Shown: positions 30,836 through 42,025, counted from the stretch's first letter. The stretch is 64,000 bases of DNA from Lepidostoma basale (GCA_022606425.2 JAHDVF020000849.1:62001-126000), one strand, 5' to 3'. Made by a program: numbers and translations. Notes: a model not told the origin generated them from the letters alone.

Positions 30836-31167
30836 ATTTTAAAATATTAATTTAAAGTTCTTAATGGGGTTCAGGTAATTACTTACAACAAAGGAAATAA
30901 ATCAAAGATTAGACTTGATGTTAAATTTATTTGATTATTAATAATGTTTTCTTTATTTTTAATAGCTTTTTTAATTTCTAAAATTTCGATATTGTAATAG
31001 TAAAATAAACTCAAAAGTACAAAAACAGTGTTTAAGTTCATAAAAAATCGTCATTATGGAAATAGAATCAAACAGTTTAACGCCTAATTTAAATAAATAA
31101 AAATAGTAAATGAATTCAAAGCATAATATATTTTGCATGATTAATATACACTTTTTAAATATTATAT
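30836..31167. other. AT-rich, no feature seen
   Basis: No recognisable gene or repeat. Confidence 0.4.
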
Positions 31168-31702
31168 AACTAACTAACTAACTAACCATCACGCCGTCTC
31201 CCCGAAGGTGTAGGCAGAAAGAATGGACTGCCACACCTTTCTTTCCTGACATATTTCTCTCGCTTCCTCAACATTCATACATCGTGTCATGCACGCGCGT
31301 CGATTTCTCTGACTCCTCACATGGCCGACATTCAATATTTGATTTTTTTGATCGTGCCACGTTTTCCTCGGTCTTCCTCTCTTTCTGGTTCCATTTACTT
31401 CATATAATTTTTTTACCATTCTTTCTTCATTCATTCTTTCCATATGTCCATACCATCTTAATGATCCTTTCATTATTTTGTTCATGACACCATCATTCGC
31501 ACCGCATTCACTTATTATATTTTCATTCGACACTCTATCATACACAGAGTATCGACACATTCGTCTAAGAGATCTCATTTCTACTGCATTTATTCTACTT
31601 TCATCCTTCTTTTGCCAGTTCCATGCTTTGCTTCCATACATAAGGGTCGGTAGAAGAACACCATTGTGCACTGCCATTCTAGCTTTTTTGGATAGGTTTT
31701 TG
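31168..31702 (-). mobile_element. RTE-A1 fragment with long open frame
   Basis: A 162-codon frame (31677-31189) runs from MAVHNGVLLPTLMYGSKAWN through GYSVYDRV-like RYSVYDRVSNENI to SAYTFGETA, with only a two-codon deletion (VND) near KKLYEVNGT. GTTA tail at 31168. Confidence 0.9.
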
Positions 31703-31789
31703 TAAAAAAACGAAAATATATAATCTAATTATTTTACTGAAATCTTTCGATAAAAGTTCATTTTAAATCAAATATAACTCATTAAATTT

Positions 31790-31935
31790 GATAATGTATT
31801 AAAACGTAATAAATTTGATAATGAAATTCAACATTTGATAATGCCTTAGAAGGGCGAAACATGTCATTCCCATAAAAAATACAATAAAACTTCTAGAAAA
31901 CTGTCGTTTTCATTCGTATGAAGTATTCAATACGT
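31790..31935 (+). mobile_element. Penelope/retrozyme-like remnant
   Basis: 31835-31865 reads TTGATAA, a possible stem gcctt/agggc and GAAACATGTC. It shares tttgataatgccttag with 57610-57630 and gttttcattc with 54945 and 57667. Confidence 0.4.
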
Positions 31936-31944
31936 TTTATTTGA

Positions 31945-32075
31945 TATTTATTCACTTTTGAATTTATTTCGACAGTAACCAATTTCGCCAGGGTAGTTTG
32001 CATCGACAGATTAGATTAGTCTGTCGATGCCAGCCAGCCTGGCAAAACAATTCGCTGTCGTAATACAGAAAAAAT
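31945..32075. repeat. Hairpin repeat
   Basis: Perfect-to-imperfect inverted repeat centred on gcatcgacagattagattag with tctgtcgatgc. Outer parts atttcgacagtaaccaattt and aattcgctgtcgtaat parallel the hairpin at 3976. Confidence 0.65.
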
Positions 32076-32101
32076 TAATTTAAAAAATTTAATAAAATAA
32101 T

Positions 32102-32616
32102 AATGACATTGCACAATGGTGTTCTTGTACCGACCCTTATGTATGGAAGCGAAACATGGAACAGGCAAAAGAAGGATGAAAGTAGCATTAATGCAGTAGA
32201 AATGAGATCTCTTAGACGAATGTGTGGGTACTCTGTGTATGATAGAGTGTCGAATGAAAATAAAGAAGTGAATGCGGTGCGATGGTGTTATGAACAAAAT
32301 AATGAAAGAATCATTAAGATGGTTTGGACATATGGAAAGAATGAATGAAGAAAGTATGGTAAAAAAATTATATGTTAACGATGTAAATGGAACCAGAAAT
32401 AGAGGAAGACCGATACAATGTGGCAAGATCAAATAAATCAAATATTGAATATCGGCCGTTTGAGGAGTCAAAGAAATCGACGCGCGTGCATGACACGATG
32501 TATGAATATTGAGGAAGCGAATTGAGAAATTTGTCATGAAAGAAAATTGTGGCTGTCCATTCTATCTGCCTATCCCTTCGGGGAGACGGCGTGATGGTTA
32601 GTTAGTTAGTTATTTA
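32102..32616 (+). mobile_element. RTE-A1 insertion with 11-bp target duplication
   Basis: AATAAAATAAT lies at 32091-32101 and 32617-32627. The element starts at the VHNGVLVPTLMYGSETWN region and ends with a GTTA tail; it is frameshifted after RVSNEN. Confidence 0.78.
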
Positions 32617-32627
32617 AATAAAATAAT

Positions 32628-32956
32628 GCTCACCTGTGAAAAAATGAATTTTGAAAAAATAATAAAACACTATATATTTAATATTACACTGTATAAAATA
32701 CGAAATAATATAATTAAAACACTTTTTTTTTTCGAGTATAAAATGTTATGTTAAAAAAATTGTTTGTTATTTGATTTAATCACAGATTTAAAAATATATA
32801 TATTTACGTTTAAATTTATTAACGTTATGAAAAATCTTGACAAAACACGTCTTGTTTCTGTGGAGATCTAGCTGTTACTGGTCAATTGATCGACCGGGCG
32901 TTGAAGGAAACATACGTACAAACACAATGCGTAATTATTGCTCCCAAATAACTATC
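32628..32956. other. AT-rich, no feature seen
   Basis: No recognisable gene or repeat; a run of T around 32725-32733. Confidence 0.4.
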
Positions 32957-33131
32957 CAACTAACTAACTAACCAACAAGCCGTTAACCCGAAGGGGTAGG
33001 CAGCAAGTATACACCACAACACTGTTATTTCCTGACATATTTATCTCGCTTTTGCAACATTCGAACATCGTGTCATGCACGTATGTCTATTCTTGGATTC
33101 TTCACGTGGCCGACATTTAATATTATTTGTA
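32957..33131 (-). mobile_element. Older RTE-A1 3' end
   Basis: Diverged copy of the last 165 bp of A1 (caagccgttaacccgaaggg). It served as the target for the younger copy that follows. Confidence 0.75.
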
Positions 33132-33916
33132 AACTAACTAACCATCACGCCGTCTCCCCGAAGGGGTAGGCAGAAAGAATGGACTGCCACACCTTTTTTT
33201 CCTGACATATTTCTCTCGCTTCCTCAACATTCATACATCGTGTCATGCACGCGCGTCGATTTCTCTGACTCCTCACATGGCCGACATTCAATATTTGATT
33301 TATTTGATCGTGCCACGTTTTCCTTGGTCTTCCTCTATTTCTGGTACCATTTACATCATTAAGATATAATTTTTTTACCATTCTTTCTTCATTCATTCTT
33401 TCCATTTGTCCAAACCATCTTAATGATCCTTTCATTATTTTTTTCATGACACCATCATTCGCACCGCATTCACTTCTTATATTTTCATTCGACACTCTAT
33501 CATACACAGAATATTTATTTAATATTATCATATATATAACACACATTCGTCTAAGAGATCTCATTTCTACTGCATTTATTCTATTTTCATCCTTCCTTTG
33601 CCATTTCCATGCTTCGCTTCCATACATAAGGGTCGGTAGAAGAACACCATTGTGCACTGCCATTCTAGCTTTTTTGGATAGGTTTTTGTTTGCGATGACA
33701 ACTTTAAGTGCACCATTCACTTTGTTGCCTGCCCCAACCATTCTTTCAATATCCCTCTCCACTCTCCCATCTCTTGTAAACATACTACCTAAATACACAA
33801 ACTCAACTACTTGCTCCAAGTTTTCACCATTCACGCTAATGTTGCAGACTGTCATGGTTTCTTCCTTTTCAAAAATCATTACCTTGGACTTATTAACATT
33901 CATCATCAGATCATTT
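33132..33916 (-). mobile_element. Young RTE-A1 insertion with 253-codon open frame
   Basis: TATTATTTGTA at 33121-33131 and 33917-33927 is an 11-bp target duplication. The frame (33906-33145) is open from MMNVNKSKVMIFEKEETMTV to SAYPFGETA, covering the RT thumb, the SEAWKWQRKDENR block and the Cys/Arg-rich C-terminus. A 30-bp in-frame AT-rich insertion (VIYMIILNKY) splits RRMC-SVYDRV. The YADD box lies just upstream of the truncation. Confidence 0.92.
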
Positions 33917-33969
33917 TATTATTTGTATATTTTAAAAATTCATAAGTCCTGAAGTTATTGTATAATTCC

Positions 33970-34416
33970 TTGGTAAGAAGTCGGTTGGAATTTAGTACAC
34001 TGGTGTGGGCATCGCATGAAACAAAATATTGTCTGTTAATCGAGAAGGCACAGAAAAAATTCTTACGATTTATGTACCTTAAATAAAACGGCTACTACCC
34101 CTGGCTGTACCCAACTGATTTCTTGCTGGGTATGCTGGACTACCAATCATTGGAAATTAGACGAACTATCCACCTGGGTGTTAATTTTTTTCAACTGATT
34201 CGTGGTCGAATACATAACTCTGATATTATGAATGACTTGACTTTGTTTGTCCCCAGGAAACATAGATTATTTCACCTGCCACTGTGTAGAACCAATCTAC
34301 CTAAGGTAATGCCCGTGGGCAGGGCAATAATCCTTCTAAACCGCATCTCTTCGGATGTGGACATCTTCCACGATAGTGAGGCTACCCTCAGAAAGCATCT
34401 ATCCCTTATGTATTAA
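33970..34416 (+). mobile_element. LINE-F coding end
   Basis: LVRSRLEFSTLVWASHETKY, then a stop, then LLGMLDYQSLEIRRTIHLGV and FFQLIRGRIHNSD, ending RAIILLNRISSDVDIFHDSE. It is the most complete LINE-F C-terminus here. Confidence 0.8.
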
Positions 34417-34644
34417 ATTGCTATTTGCTTCTCTTCTTTTTGTACAAAAATGTTTATTTTTACCGAACTGTTCTGGAATATGTTTTTTTTTTTAAATTGT
34501 ATTCTGTTTTTCTTTTTTTTTTACTTGCTCTCATTTGTTTTCTTATTATATTAATTATAATTATATTTTTAATTGTTAATTATATGTTTGTATATTGTGA
34601 TGATAAACGATTTGGATTTGTTTTTCTGTATTTTTTTAATAAAT

Positions 34645-35337
34645 TGAATTGAAATTTAATTGTATTTCAATAGAGACGAAAGACGAACATGGATGATCAA
34701 GGTGTTTACAGGACTTATGACCTGTCATTGGTTGGGTTAAGCGCACGCTTTATGTAATTACAACATTACCCATTCCACTTTGTTATTGTGATCATGCATG
34801 ACAAATTTTTGAAAGATGTATATATACTTCAAATCCATATCTATCTTCACGTGTCAGTTTCAATCAGCTATCTATGTAGATTTGATTGCACTTGTGAATA
34901 ATTTTTTTTTCAAGATTAACCTATACAACCGACCCACTAACGCCATCTATGGAGAATGATTTTCGGCATTTAGCAAACAACCTTATTAACACAATGCAAA
35001 GGCTGTCGCCTATTTAACGTATTGTTAGAAGCCGCCAGGAGTATTATTCCATTCTATATGCCAAGGAATTGACCATTCTATATGCCAAGGAATTGAGGAA
35101 TTGAAACTGACACGTGAAGATAGATATGGATTTGAAGTATATATACTCGTACATCTTCCAAAAATTTGTCATGCATGATCACAATAACAAAGGTGGAATG
35201 GGGAATGCTGTAATTACATAAAGCGTGCGCTTAACCCAACCAATGACAGGTCATAAGTCCTGTAAACACCTTGATCATCCATATTCAGTTTCCAGTTTGC
35301 GTCTTCATCTCTATTGAGATACAATTAAATTTGAAAT
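34645..35337. mobile_element. Foldback element with arms over 200 bp
   Basis: The left arm (about 34645-34870) and right arm (about 35099-35337) are inverted copies: atggatgatcaaggtgttta pairs with taaacaccttgatcatccat and aagcgcacgctttatg with cataaagcgtgcgctt. The loop (34871-35098) contains a direct repeat, ctatatgccaaggaattga. The left arm lacks about 15 bp. No transposase is present. A half copy is at 6060-6470. Confidence 0.88.
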
Positions 35338-35454
35338 AACCACCCTTTGGTGAAAATCCAGGATTTCGTATACAGGTATAAGTACTCGTATACATTCACA
35401 AAATATATAAAAATTTAATTGAATTTGAATAATTTGAATTGAATGCCGACCACT

Positions 35455-35537
35455 ATTATATTATTATTATTTTGTTGATTCGCTCTTTACATCATGACAG
35501 CATGAGCGAAATACATGTAAAGGGTATTATAGCTATG
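35455..35537 (-). mobile_element. SINE 3' half
   Basis: tattattattttgttgattcg followed by ctctttacatcatgacagca is the reverse complement of the SINE 3' end. The tRNA-like head is absent, which is unusual for 5' truncation only if the break is later. Confidence 0.8.
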
Positions 35538-36485
35538 TGTGTTGTCCCCGTGGTTGTTCAATCTATACTTGGACAAGTGTATAAAAGAACTTGAAGGCAT
35601 AGACGCTGGTGCTAAGATGAATTGTTTGTCAGTCAGCTGTTTGTTATATGCAGACGATGCTGTGTTAATCGCTAACAGTAGAGAAAATTTGCAAGCCTTA
35701 GTGTCAAGGATGTATGAGGCATGCAAAAAGTGTGACTTGGTGTTGAATGTGTCTAAATCTAAAATGATGGTTTTCGAGAAAGAAGAATGTATGACGATTT
35801 GTGATATAAGTGCGATGGGCGAAAAATTGGAGCAAGTTACCGATTTTACGTATCTGAGAAGCATGTTTACAAGAGACGGAAAAATGGAGAAAAACATCGA
35901 AAGAAGGGTTGGTGTGGTGCTGGGAATAAAATAAATGGCGCACTAGAAAGTCATTACTGCAAATAGAAGTAAATATGGCAGTACACAATGGAGTTCTAAT
36001 GCCAACTCATGTATGGAAGTGAAGCTTGGTGCTGGCAAAAGAAGGATGAAAGCAGGATAAACGCCGTAGAAATGAGATCACTAAGAAGAATGTGGCGGAA
36101 AACGTTGTATGATAGAATACCGAACGATGAAATAAAAAAGAAATGTTAGGCAGATGACTGCATCATGGATAAAATTAAAAAAGGATCCCTGAGATGGTTT
36201 GGACATATGGAACGAATGGATGAGAGTAGAATGGTTAAAAAGTTGTACACAAGCAGCGTGAGTAGAAAAAGAAGCCGAGGATAACCGAGGAAAACATAGC
36301 ATGACCAAATTAATCAATTAATAAAAGGTGGTCACATTCGAATTCAGAATAATCGACGTGCGTGCATGGTACGATGTATGAATGTAGAGGAATCCCGAGA
36401 AGTATACCAGGAGAGAGCATTGTGGCGATCCATCCCCTCTGCCTACCCCTTCGGGGAAATTGCGTGATGTTTAGTTAGTTAGTTA
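35538..36485 (+). mobile_element. RTE-A3 fragment with intact YADD
   Basis: The frame 35539-35934 reads MLSPWLFNLYLDKCIKELEG, then SVSCLLYADDAVLIANSREN (catalytic YADD), then KSKMMVFEKEECMTICDISA and FTRDGKMEKNIERRVG. After a 1-bp-type frameshift it continues to the GTTA tail. It is the longest A3 copy. Confidence 0.9.
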
Positions 36486-36494
36486 AGTTATTCT

Positions 36495-36620
36495 CATGTC
36501 ATGTAAATTCTACACCAGACCAAAGACAGTGTGACAATCACACTGCCCACGCCGGGAATCGAACCCGGAACCTTCAGGGTGGCAGTCAATGCACTTACCA
36601 CTCGGCCACGAAGGTCGTCA
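36495..36620 (-). mobile_element. SINE 5' half
   Basis: Inverted tRNA-like head (gggaatcgaacccggaacct, gcacttaccactcggccacg) with the body ending at tctacaccagacc. It separates two RTE-A3 fragments. Confidence 0.85.
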
Positions 36621-36625
36621 AGGGA

Positions 36626-37080
36626 ATGTATGGAAGTGAAGCTTGGAGTTGGCAGAAGAAGGATGAAAGTAGGATAAATGCCGTAGAAATGAGGTCACTA
36701 AGAAGAATGTGCGGAAAAACAATGTATGATAAAAATCTAATGATGAAGTAAGAAAGGAATGTACGGCGGATGAATGCGTGATAAATAATATTAAGAAAGG
36801 GTCACCAAAATGGTTTGGACATATGGAACGACTGGATGAGGAAAGAATGGTGTAAAAGATATATACAAGTAGTGTGAATTGAAAAAGAAGTCGAAGAAGA
36901 CCAAGGAAGACCATGACCAAATTAATCAATTATTGAAAGGCGGCCATGTTCGAAGTAGGAACAATCGACGGGCGTGCATATCACGATTTGTGAATGTAGA
37001 ATTATGCCGCGATAGAACAATGTGGCGATCCATCCTCTCTGTCTACCCCTCCGGGGAAACGGCGTGATAGTTAGTTAGTT
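36626..37080 (+). mobile_element. RTE-A3 3' fragment
   Basis: MYGSEAWSWQKKDESRINAV, then RRMCGKTMYD, then a frameshifted GHMERLDEERMV and the ending SVYPSGETA with GTTA tail. Several small indels. Confidence 0.85.
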
Positions 37081-37089
37081 TTTTTTGTA

Positions 37090-37410
37090 AGAAAGCATGG
37101 AACTGGCAAAAGAAGGATGAAAGTAGAATAAATGTAGTAGAAATACGATCTCTTATACGAATGTGTAAAAATCTGTGTATGAAAGTGTGTCAATTGAATA
37201 TATAAAAAGAGAATGCAGTGCAAATTAAAGTGTTATGAAAAAAAATATGAAAGGATCATTAAGATGGTTTGTACAAAAAAGAAATGGTTAAAAAGTATAT
37301 TTTGACGATATAAAATGAACTAGAAATAGAAGAAAACGTGGCATGATCAAATAAATAAAAACAAAAATCGTTTTTTCAACATTCATACACCGTGTCAAGT
37401 CCGCAGGTCG
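37090..37410. mobile_element. Strongly decayed RTE-A1
   Basis: 37090-37370 is plus-strand A1 with many substitutions (aaagcatggaactggcaaaa, atgaaaggatcattaagatg). 37375-37410 is a minus-strand scrap (attcatacaccgtgtcaagt). The SINE at 37415 follows. Confidence 0.7.
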
Positions 37411-37414
37411 TCAT

Positions 37415-37672
37415 TTACAACCTTCGTGGCCGAGTGGTAAGTGCATTGACTGCCACCGCGAAGGTTCCGGGTTCGATTCCCGGAGAGGGCAATGTGATTG
37501 TCACACTGTCTTTGGTCTGGTGTAGAATTTACGTGACAATAAAATTGCGATAGATTAGCTACCTATCACATGTCACGAGAATCACTATGATAGCTATAAT
37601 ACCCTTTACATTGATTTGGCTTATGCTGTCATGAAGTAAAGAGCGATTGAACAAAATAATAATAATAATAAT
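37415..37672 (+). mobile_element. tRNA-derived SINE, full copy
   Basis: Head with cgtggccgagtggtaagtgc and ggttcgattcccg, body, and an AATAATAAT tail. Best preserved A and B boxes of the six. Confidence 0.9.
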
Positions 37673-37684
37673 GTTAATTAAATT

Positions 37685-38122
37685 TGAAAGTAGAATAAAT
37701 GCAGTAGAAATGAGATCTCTTAGACGAATGTGTGGATATTCTGTGTATGATAGAGTGTCGAATGAAAATATAAGAAGTGAATGCGGTGCGAATGATGGTG
37801 TCATGAACAAATAATGAAAGGATCATTAAGATGGTTTGGACATATGGAAAGAATGAATGAAGAAATAATGGTAAAAAAATTATATGTTAATGATGTAAAT
37901 GGTGCCAGAAATAGAGGAAGACCGAGGAAAACGTGGCACGATCAAATAAATCAAATATTGAATGTCGGCCATGTGAGGAGTCAGAGAAATCGACGCGCGT
38001 GCATGACACGATGTATGAATGTTGAGGAAGCGAGAGAAATATGTCAGGAAAGAAAGGTGGGGCAGTCCATTCTTTCTGCCTACCCCTTCGGGGAGACGGC
38101 GTGATGGTTAGTTAGTTAGTTT
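37685..38122 (+). mobile_element. RTE-A1 3' fragment
   Basis: RINAVEMRSLRRMCGYSVYD, then (one base lost at gaacaaataatg) KGSLRWFGHMERMNEEIMVK to SAYPFGETA and GTTA tail. The frame from 37814 is intact to the stop. Confidence 0.9.
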
Positions 38123-38290
38123 ATTAAATTTGATTGATTTTATCGTGCCACGTTTCCCCGGTCTTCATCTATTTCTAGATCCGTTCACATCATTTCTTAT
38201 GCCAGCCACGCAAAGTGTTCGAGAAATCAACGTGGGTGCGTGACACGATGTATGAATGTTGAGGAAGCGAGATAAGTATGTCTGTTATTT
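38123..38290. mobile_element. RTE-A scraps in both orientations
   Basis: 38128-38200 is minus-strand (ttgattttatcgtgccacgt) and 38210-38285 plus-strand (cgtgacacgatgtatgaatg). Both are short and diverged. Confidence 0.6.
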
Positions 38291-38449
38291 CTTGGAGATG
38301 GTTGTTGGATGTGAATTATTTATTTAAGCACGTGCAATAAGTCACTATAATATTGCATAATTAAGTTTTTATAAAGTAGGAACTATAAAAATAAAAAAAC
38401 CTACTTACACACAGAGGCGGATAAGTCATTTCGGAGGAGTAGCGAGTGC

Positions 38450-39254
38450 TAACGATGTTATATGTTAACGATGTAAATGGAATTAAGGAGATTAGATGCA
38501 GTAGAAATAAGATCTCTTAGAAGAATGTGTGGATACTTTGTGTATGATAGTGTCGAATGAAAATATAAGAAGTGAATGCGGTGCGAAAGGGGTAGGCAGA
38601 AAGAATGGACTTTGAAAAGTGTGGCACTCTTCTTTCCTGACATATTTCTCTGGCTTCCTCAACATTCATACATCGTGTCATGCACGCGCGTCGATTTCTC
38701 TGACTCCTCACATGGCCGACATTCAATATTTGATTTATTTGATCGTGCACAACGGTGTTCTTCTACCGGACCTTATGTATGGAAGCGAAACATGGAACTG
38801 GCAAAGAAATGATGAAAATAGAATAAATGCAGTAGAAATGAGATCTCTTAGACGAATGTGTGCATACTCTGTGTATGATAGAGTGTCGAATGAAAATATA
38901 AGAAGTGAATGCGGTGCGAATGATGGTGTCATGAACAAAATAATGAAAGGATCATTAAGATGGTTTGGACATATGGAAAGAATGAATGAAGAAAGAATGA
39001 TAAAAAAATTATGTTAACGATGTAAATGGAACCATAAATAGAGGAAGACCTAAGAAAACGTGGTACGGTCAAATAAATCAAATATTGAATTTCGGCCATG
39101 AGAGGAGTCAGAGAAATCGACGCGCGTTCAGGACACGATGTATGAATGTTGAAGAAAGCGAGAAAAATATGTCAGGAAATAAAAGTATTGCAGTCCATTC
39201 TTTCTGCCTACCCCTTCAGAAAGACGGCGTGATGGTTAGTTAGTTAATTAGTTT
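38450..39254. mobile_element. Mosaic of RTE-A1 pieces
   Basis: 38450-38585 plus-strand, 38588-38741 minus-strand (3' region without tail), then 38742-39254 plus-strand from VHNGVLLPDLMYGSETWNWQ to a GTTA tail. In the last piece the frame 38619-39017 happens to read across the inversion. This is a rearranged copy. Confidence 0.8.
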
Positions 39255-39326
39255 TAAGAAATAAGAAATTAAAAAGCTTTATATTTAACATTTTTTTGCA
39301 TACAACAGGTCGGTTGAACCCAATCT

Positions 39327-39488
39327 CGTGACATGTGATAGGTAGCCAATCTATCGCCAATTTATAGTCACGTGAATTCTATACCAGACCAAAGACAGGG
39401 TGACAATCACTCTGCAATCACCGGAAATCGAACCCGGGACGTTCGATATGGAGGTCAGAGCTCTTACCACTTGCCACGAAGGTTGACA
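39327..39488 (-). mobile_element. Diverged SINE copy
   Basis: Reverse complement of the SINE head and body (aatcgaacccgggacgttcg, ataccagaccaaagacaggg, acatgtgataggtagccaat). It has more substitutions than the other copies and lacks the 3' tail. Confidence 0.8.
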
Positions 39489-39843
39489 TTAGATTATCAT
39501 TAAAAAAATCAGGTAACATTTGCTACAGGGCACAAGTTTCCTTAATCCGGCACTGCTCAAATATGCTAGAAAACGTGACTGTTTTTTTCTCTTCGCCACA
39601 GACAAAAAAGAACTTCGAATTTCGAACGAAAAACTGACAGATATTATTTGAAAATGACAGGTGATTCTTTGATATTTAAATTTGGAATGCGCATTGCGGA
39701 TTTACTGACTCCATGGTCCTTGTATACAATTATATGTTATGACTTTGTGTTTTCGCGTATATACTCGTATTTTTCAATTCTTTTTTTCGCATTTGCGTAC
39801 GTAGTAAAAAAATAAGTTTGTTCAGGTGTTGACTATTAAATTG
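39489..39843. other. Unassigned stretch
   Basis: No gene recognised. It contains ttaatccggcactgctcaaa, which could belong to a DNA-element end, but no partner was found. Confidence 0.35.
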
Positions 39844-39964
39844 CATGGGTCGGCAACCAGCACCCCGCAAGATTGCCATAAGACGGACGATATCATACGA
39901 TATTTTTTTCATTTCTGAATTATCAAAAAAACAAACATTTATCTCGGATTCACATTTAGATGCT

Positions 39965-40540
39965 ATACGAGGTTCGTCCAATGAATACGCGAACTGATTT
40001 TTTTTAAATTTTATTTTACAAAATTAAGGGTAGGTCAATATTATCCCCTTCAAAATTCTTCCCATTTGTAACAATGCACTTGTTCCACATCCGTTTCCAT
40101 TGTTCAAAACATTCCTGGAAGTCTTCAGGAGTCAGGCTCTTCAGCTGCTTTTATATTTCACGTTTAATCGTCTGCCCCAGTCCCAGTACCACCCCCGCAT
40201 GACCTTTTAACATTTCGGGAACAAATAGATGTCGCCAGGGGCTAAATCTGGGGAATAGGGAGGGTGATCAATCACAGAGATCGCATTACGGGTCAAAAAC
40301 TTGCGGACAATCAGTGTTGAATGTGAAGGCGCATTGTCATGATATTTTCAACTTTAAATGTTTTGTAAAAATCGTGTGCACAGACGATTTTCCTAAATTC
40401 AGTTCATCAGCAATCATCCGAACAGTTAATCGACGATTAGAAACATAGCAGACCGAACATCTTCAATGTCTTCATCATCACAGGAAGTCGACGGACGTCC
40501 TGAACTTGCATCGTGAGGAGTTCTACTACATACGTCCGTA
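39965..40540 (-). mobile_element. Third mariner relic, internally deleted
   Basis: Minus strand: SGRPSTSCDDEDIEDVRSAM, then RRLTVRMIADELNLGKSSVH after a frameshift, then a jump to HDNAPSHSTLIVRKFLTRNA and HPPYSPDLAPGDIYLFPK. The second and third catalytic aspartates (HDNAPSH; LAPGD) are retained. The left end tacgaggttcgtccaatgaa looks like a mariner inverted repeat at a TA. Confidence 0.85.
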
Positions 40541-40579
40541 CAGAAGAATTATATACATAATAAAGTTAATGATTAATTA

Positions 40580-40781
40580 ATGTATTTTTTATTATTTGTT
40601 TTAGATTTATTTTGTGGACTTGGACGATCGAAGTGTGCGCGGGAGATGCCTAATGGTGGCGATGAGGTTCGCAAACCATCACACCGCGTCTCCCGCGGGG
40701 GTGTAAAGAGAAGGATGGAGTGCCGCATCGGTTAACGTGCAGCAGTCCATTCTTCTGCCTACCTTATGGTTGGTTAGTTAG
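40580..40781 (+). mobile_element. SINE-like chimera ending in the RTE-A 3' tail, copy 2
   Basis: tattatttgttttagatttat, then tggacgatcgaagtgtgcgc, gatgaggttcgcaaacc and ggatggagtgccgcatcggt, followed by the RTE-A end cagtccattcttctgcctac and a short GTTA tail. The body and junction match 12764-12998. Confidence 0.65.
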
Positions 40782-40799
40782 GTAAAATATTGTAGGTAT

Positions 40800-41025
40800 A
40801 TTGTAATGTCCCAAAGAGATTGCTGGTGTGGCACGCAGATGGTAGAAGACCAATTGGACGACCAAGGCTGCGATGGCAGGATGAAGTTGGGAGAGATGGA
40901 GCGAGATTGTTAAGAGTGTCAGATTGGAGGGTCGAAGCGGAGGACAGGAGGAGTTGGAGGCGAAGAATACTGGAGGCTAAGGCTCGATATGGGCTGTAGG
41001 GCCATCGAAGAAGAAGAAGAAGATA
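40800..41025 (+). mobile_element. RTE C-terminal fragment, separate family
   Basis: VWHADGRRPIGRPRLRWQDE, then VGRDGARLLRVSDWRVEAED and RRSWRRRILEAKARYGL-stop, with gccatcgaagaagaagaaga at the end. IGRPR.RW and DR..WR are the usual C-terminal marks of this group. Confidence 0.7.
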
Positions 41026-41112
41026 TTGTTATGACATTCGACCCAAGTGCGGCCCGCACTAATCCCCACGTCAAATATGTGGCCCTTTGACAACAAAAGG
41101 TTGCCGACCCAT

Positions 41113-41469
41113 TATTTATAATTTATATTTACTAATTTTATCCTTCAAATAAAGGTAAAAAAATATTATTCCTAATTTGTATGTAAGTATGTTTACAAAG
41201 GATAGGCGAACGCACAATACATTCTTAATTTTAATTGATCAAAAAAACTGTGAGCACCAGCCATATTGTAATTTCCTAATGATAATTCTCTCACTTCCTT
41301 AATCTCACGTCACGTAGATTCTGTGAATTGTCACGTGGGCAAGATGTATTCACGTTTACAATTCGGCAAATAAAGGTAAAAACTAATCTAAATAAATATT
41401 ATCTGCAAATATTTAAATTTAATCGTCTCATAGAACAAGATCTTAGTTTGATTACGAAATAGCCCAAGC
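41113..41469. other. AT-rich, little recognisable
   Basis: A short tatgtttacaaaggataggcg resembles the SMFTKDGR region of RTE-A, but nothing else is supported. Confidence 0.35.
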
Positions 41470-41485
41470 GCAAATATTCTCTGTT

Positions 41486-42009
41486 GTAATATTCTCTATT
41501 CGGCTGTTCACAATGGAGTTCTGGTCCCAACCCTTATGTATGGAAGCGAAGCATGGAACTAGAAGAGAGATGAGAGCAGAATAAATGCGGTAAAGATGAG
41601 GTCCCTAAGACGTATGTGTGGTAGAACGATGTACGACAGAATCTCAAATGCTGATATTCGGAAGGAATGTAGAGCGAAAGAAGGTATTATTAACAAAATT
41701 ATAAAAGGTTCGCTGCGTTGGTTCGGACATATGGAGCGCATGGGTGAAGAAAGAATGGTCAAAAAAGTATACGTTAACGATGTAAATGGAGTAAGGAGTC
41801 CAGGTAGACCGAGAAAAACATGGCATGACCAAATTAATCAAATATTAAAGGTTGGTCATGTCGGAAGCCGGAAGAATCGACGTGCGTGTATGACTCGATG
41901 TATGAATGTGGAGGAAGCTAGAGAGGTGTGCCAGGATAGAGTAGTGTGGCGGTCCATTCTCTCTGCCTACCCCTGCAGGGAAACGGCGTGATGGTTTGTT
42001 GTTGTTGTT
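41486..42009 (+). mobile_element. RTE-A2 insertion with 16-bp target duplication
   Basis: GCAAATATTCTCTGTT occurs at 41470-41485 and 42010-42025. The open frame 41596-41991 reads MRSLRRMCGRTMYDRISNAD to GHMERMGEERMVKKVYVNDV and SAYPCRETA, then a TTG tail. It has inserted just upstream of an RTE-A1 fragment. Confidence 0.92.
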
Positions 42010-42025
42010 GCAAATATTCTCTGTT

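Larger units (their letters stand above)
39844..41112. mobile_element. Probable hAT-type element with nested insertions
   Basis: Left catgggtcggcaaccagcac and right ggttgccgacccatt are inverted, matching the hAT-style GGGTCGGCAACC terminus; the right subterminal region (gtgcggcccgcactaatccc, atgtggccctttgacaac) also fits non-autonomous hATs. I see no clean 8-bp duplication. Mariner, SINE-chimera and RTE fragments lie inside. Confidence 0.5.

Noticed and set aside
34425..34652. Hydrophobic 75-codon frame as a membrane protein
   Set aside because: It is a translation of T-rich DNA (FFFL, ILIIII runs) beside the LINE-F end, without other support.
28189..37672. Functional tRNA genes at the A/B-box sequences
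   Set aside because: The tRNA-like head continues into a shared 180-bp body with a repeated tail and occurs in several copies, so these are SINEs. I could not draw a convincing cloverleaf by eye.
39844..41112. 8-bp target duplication for the GGGTCGGCAACC element
   Set aside because: Flanks ttaaattg and the right-hand sequence do not match convincingly, so the element is called on termini only.
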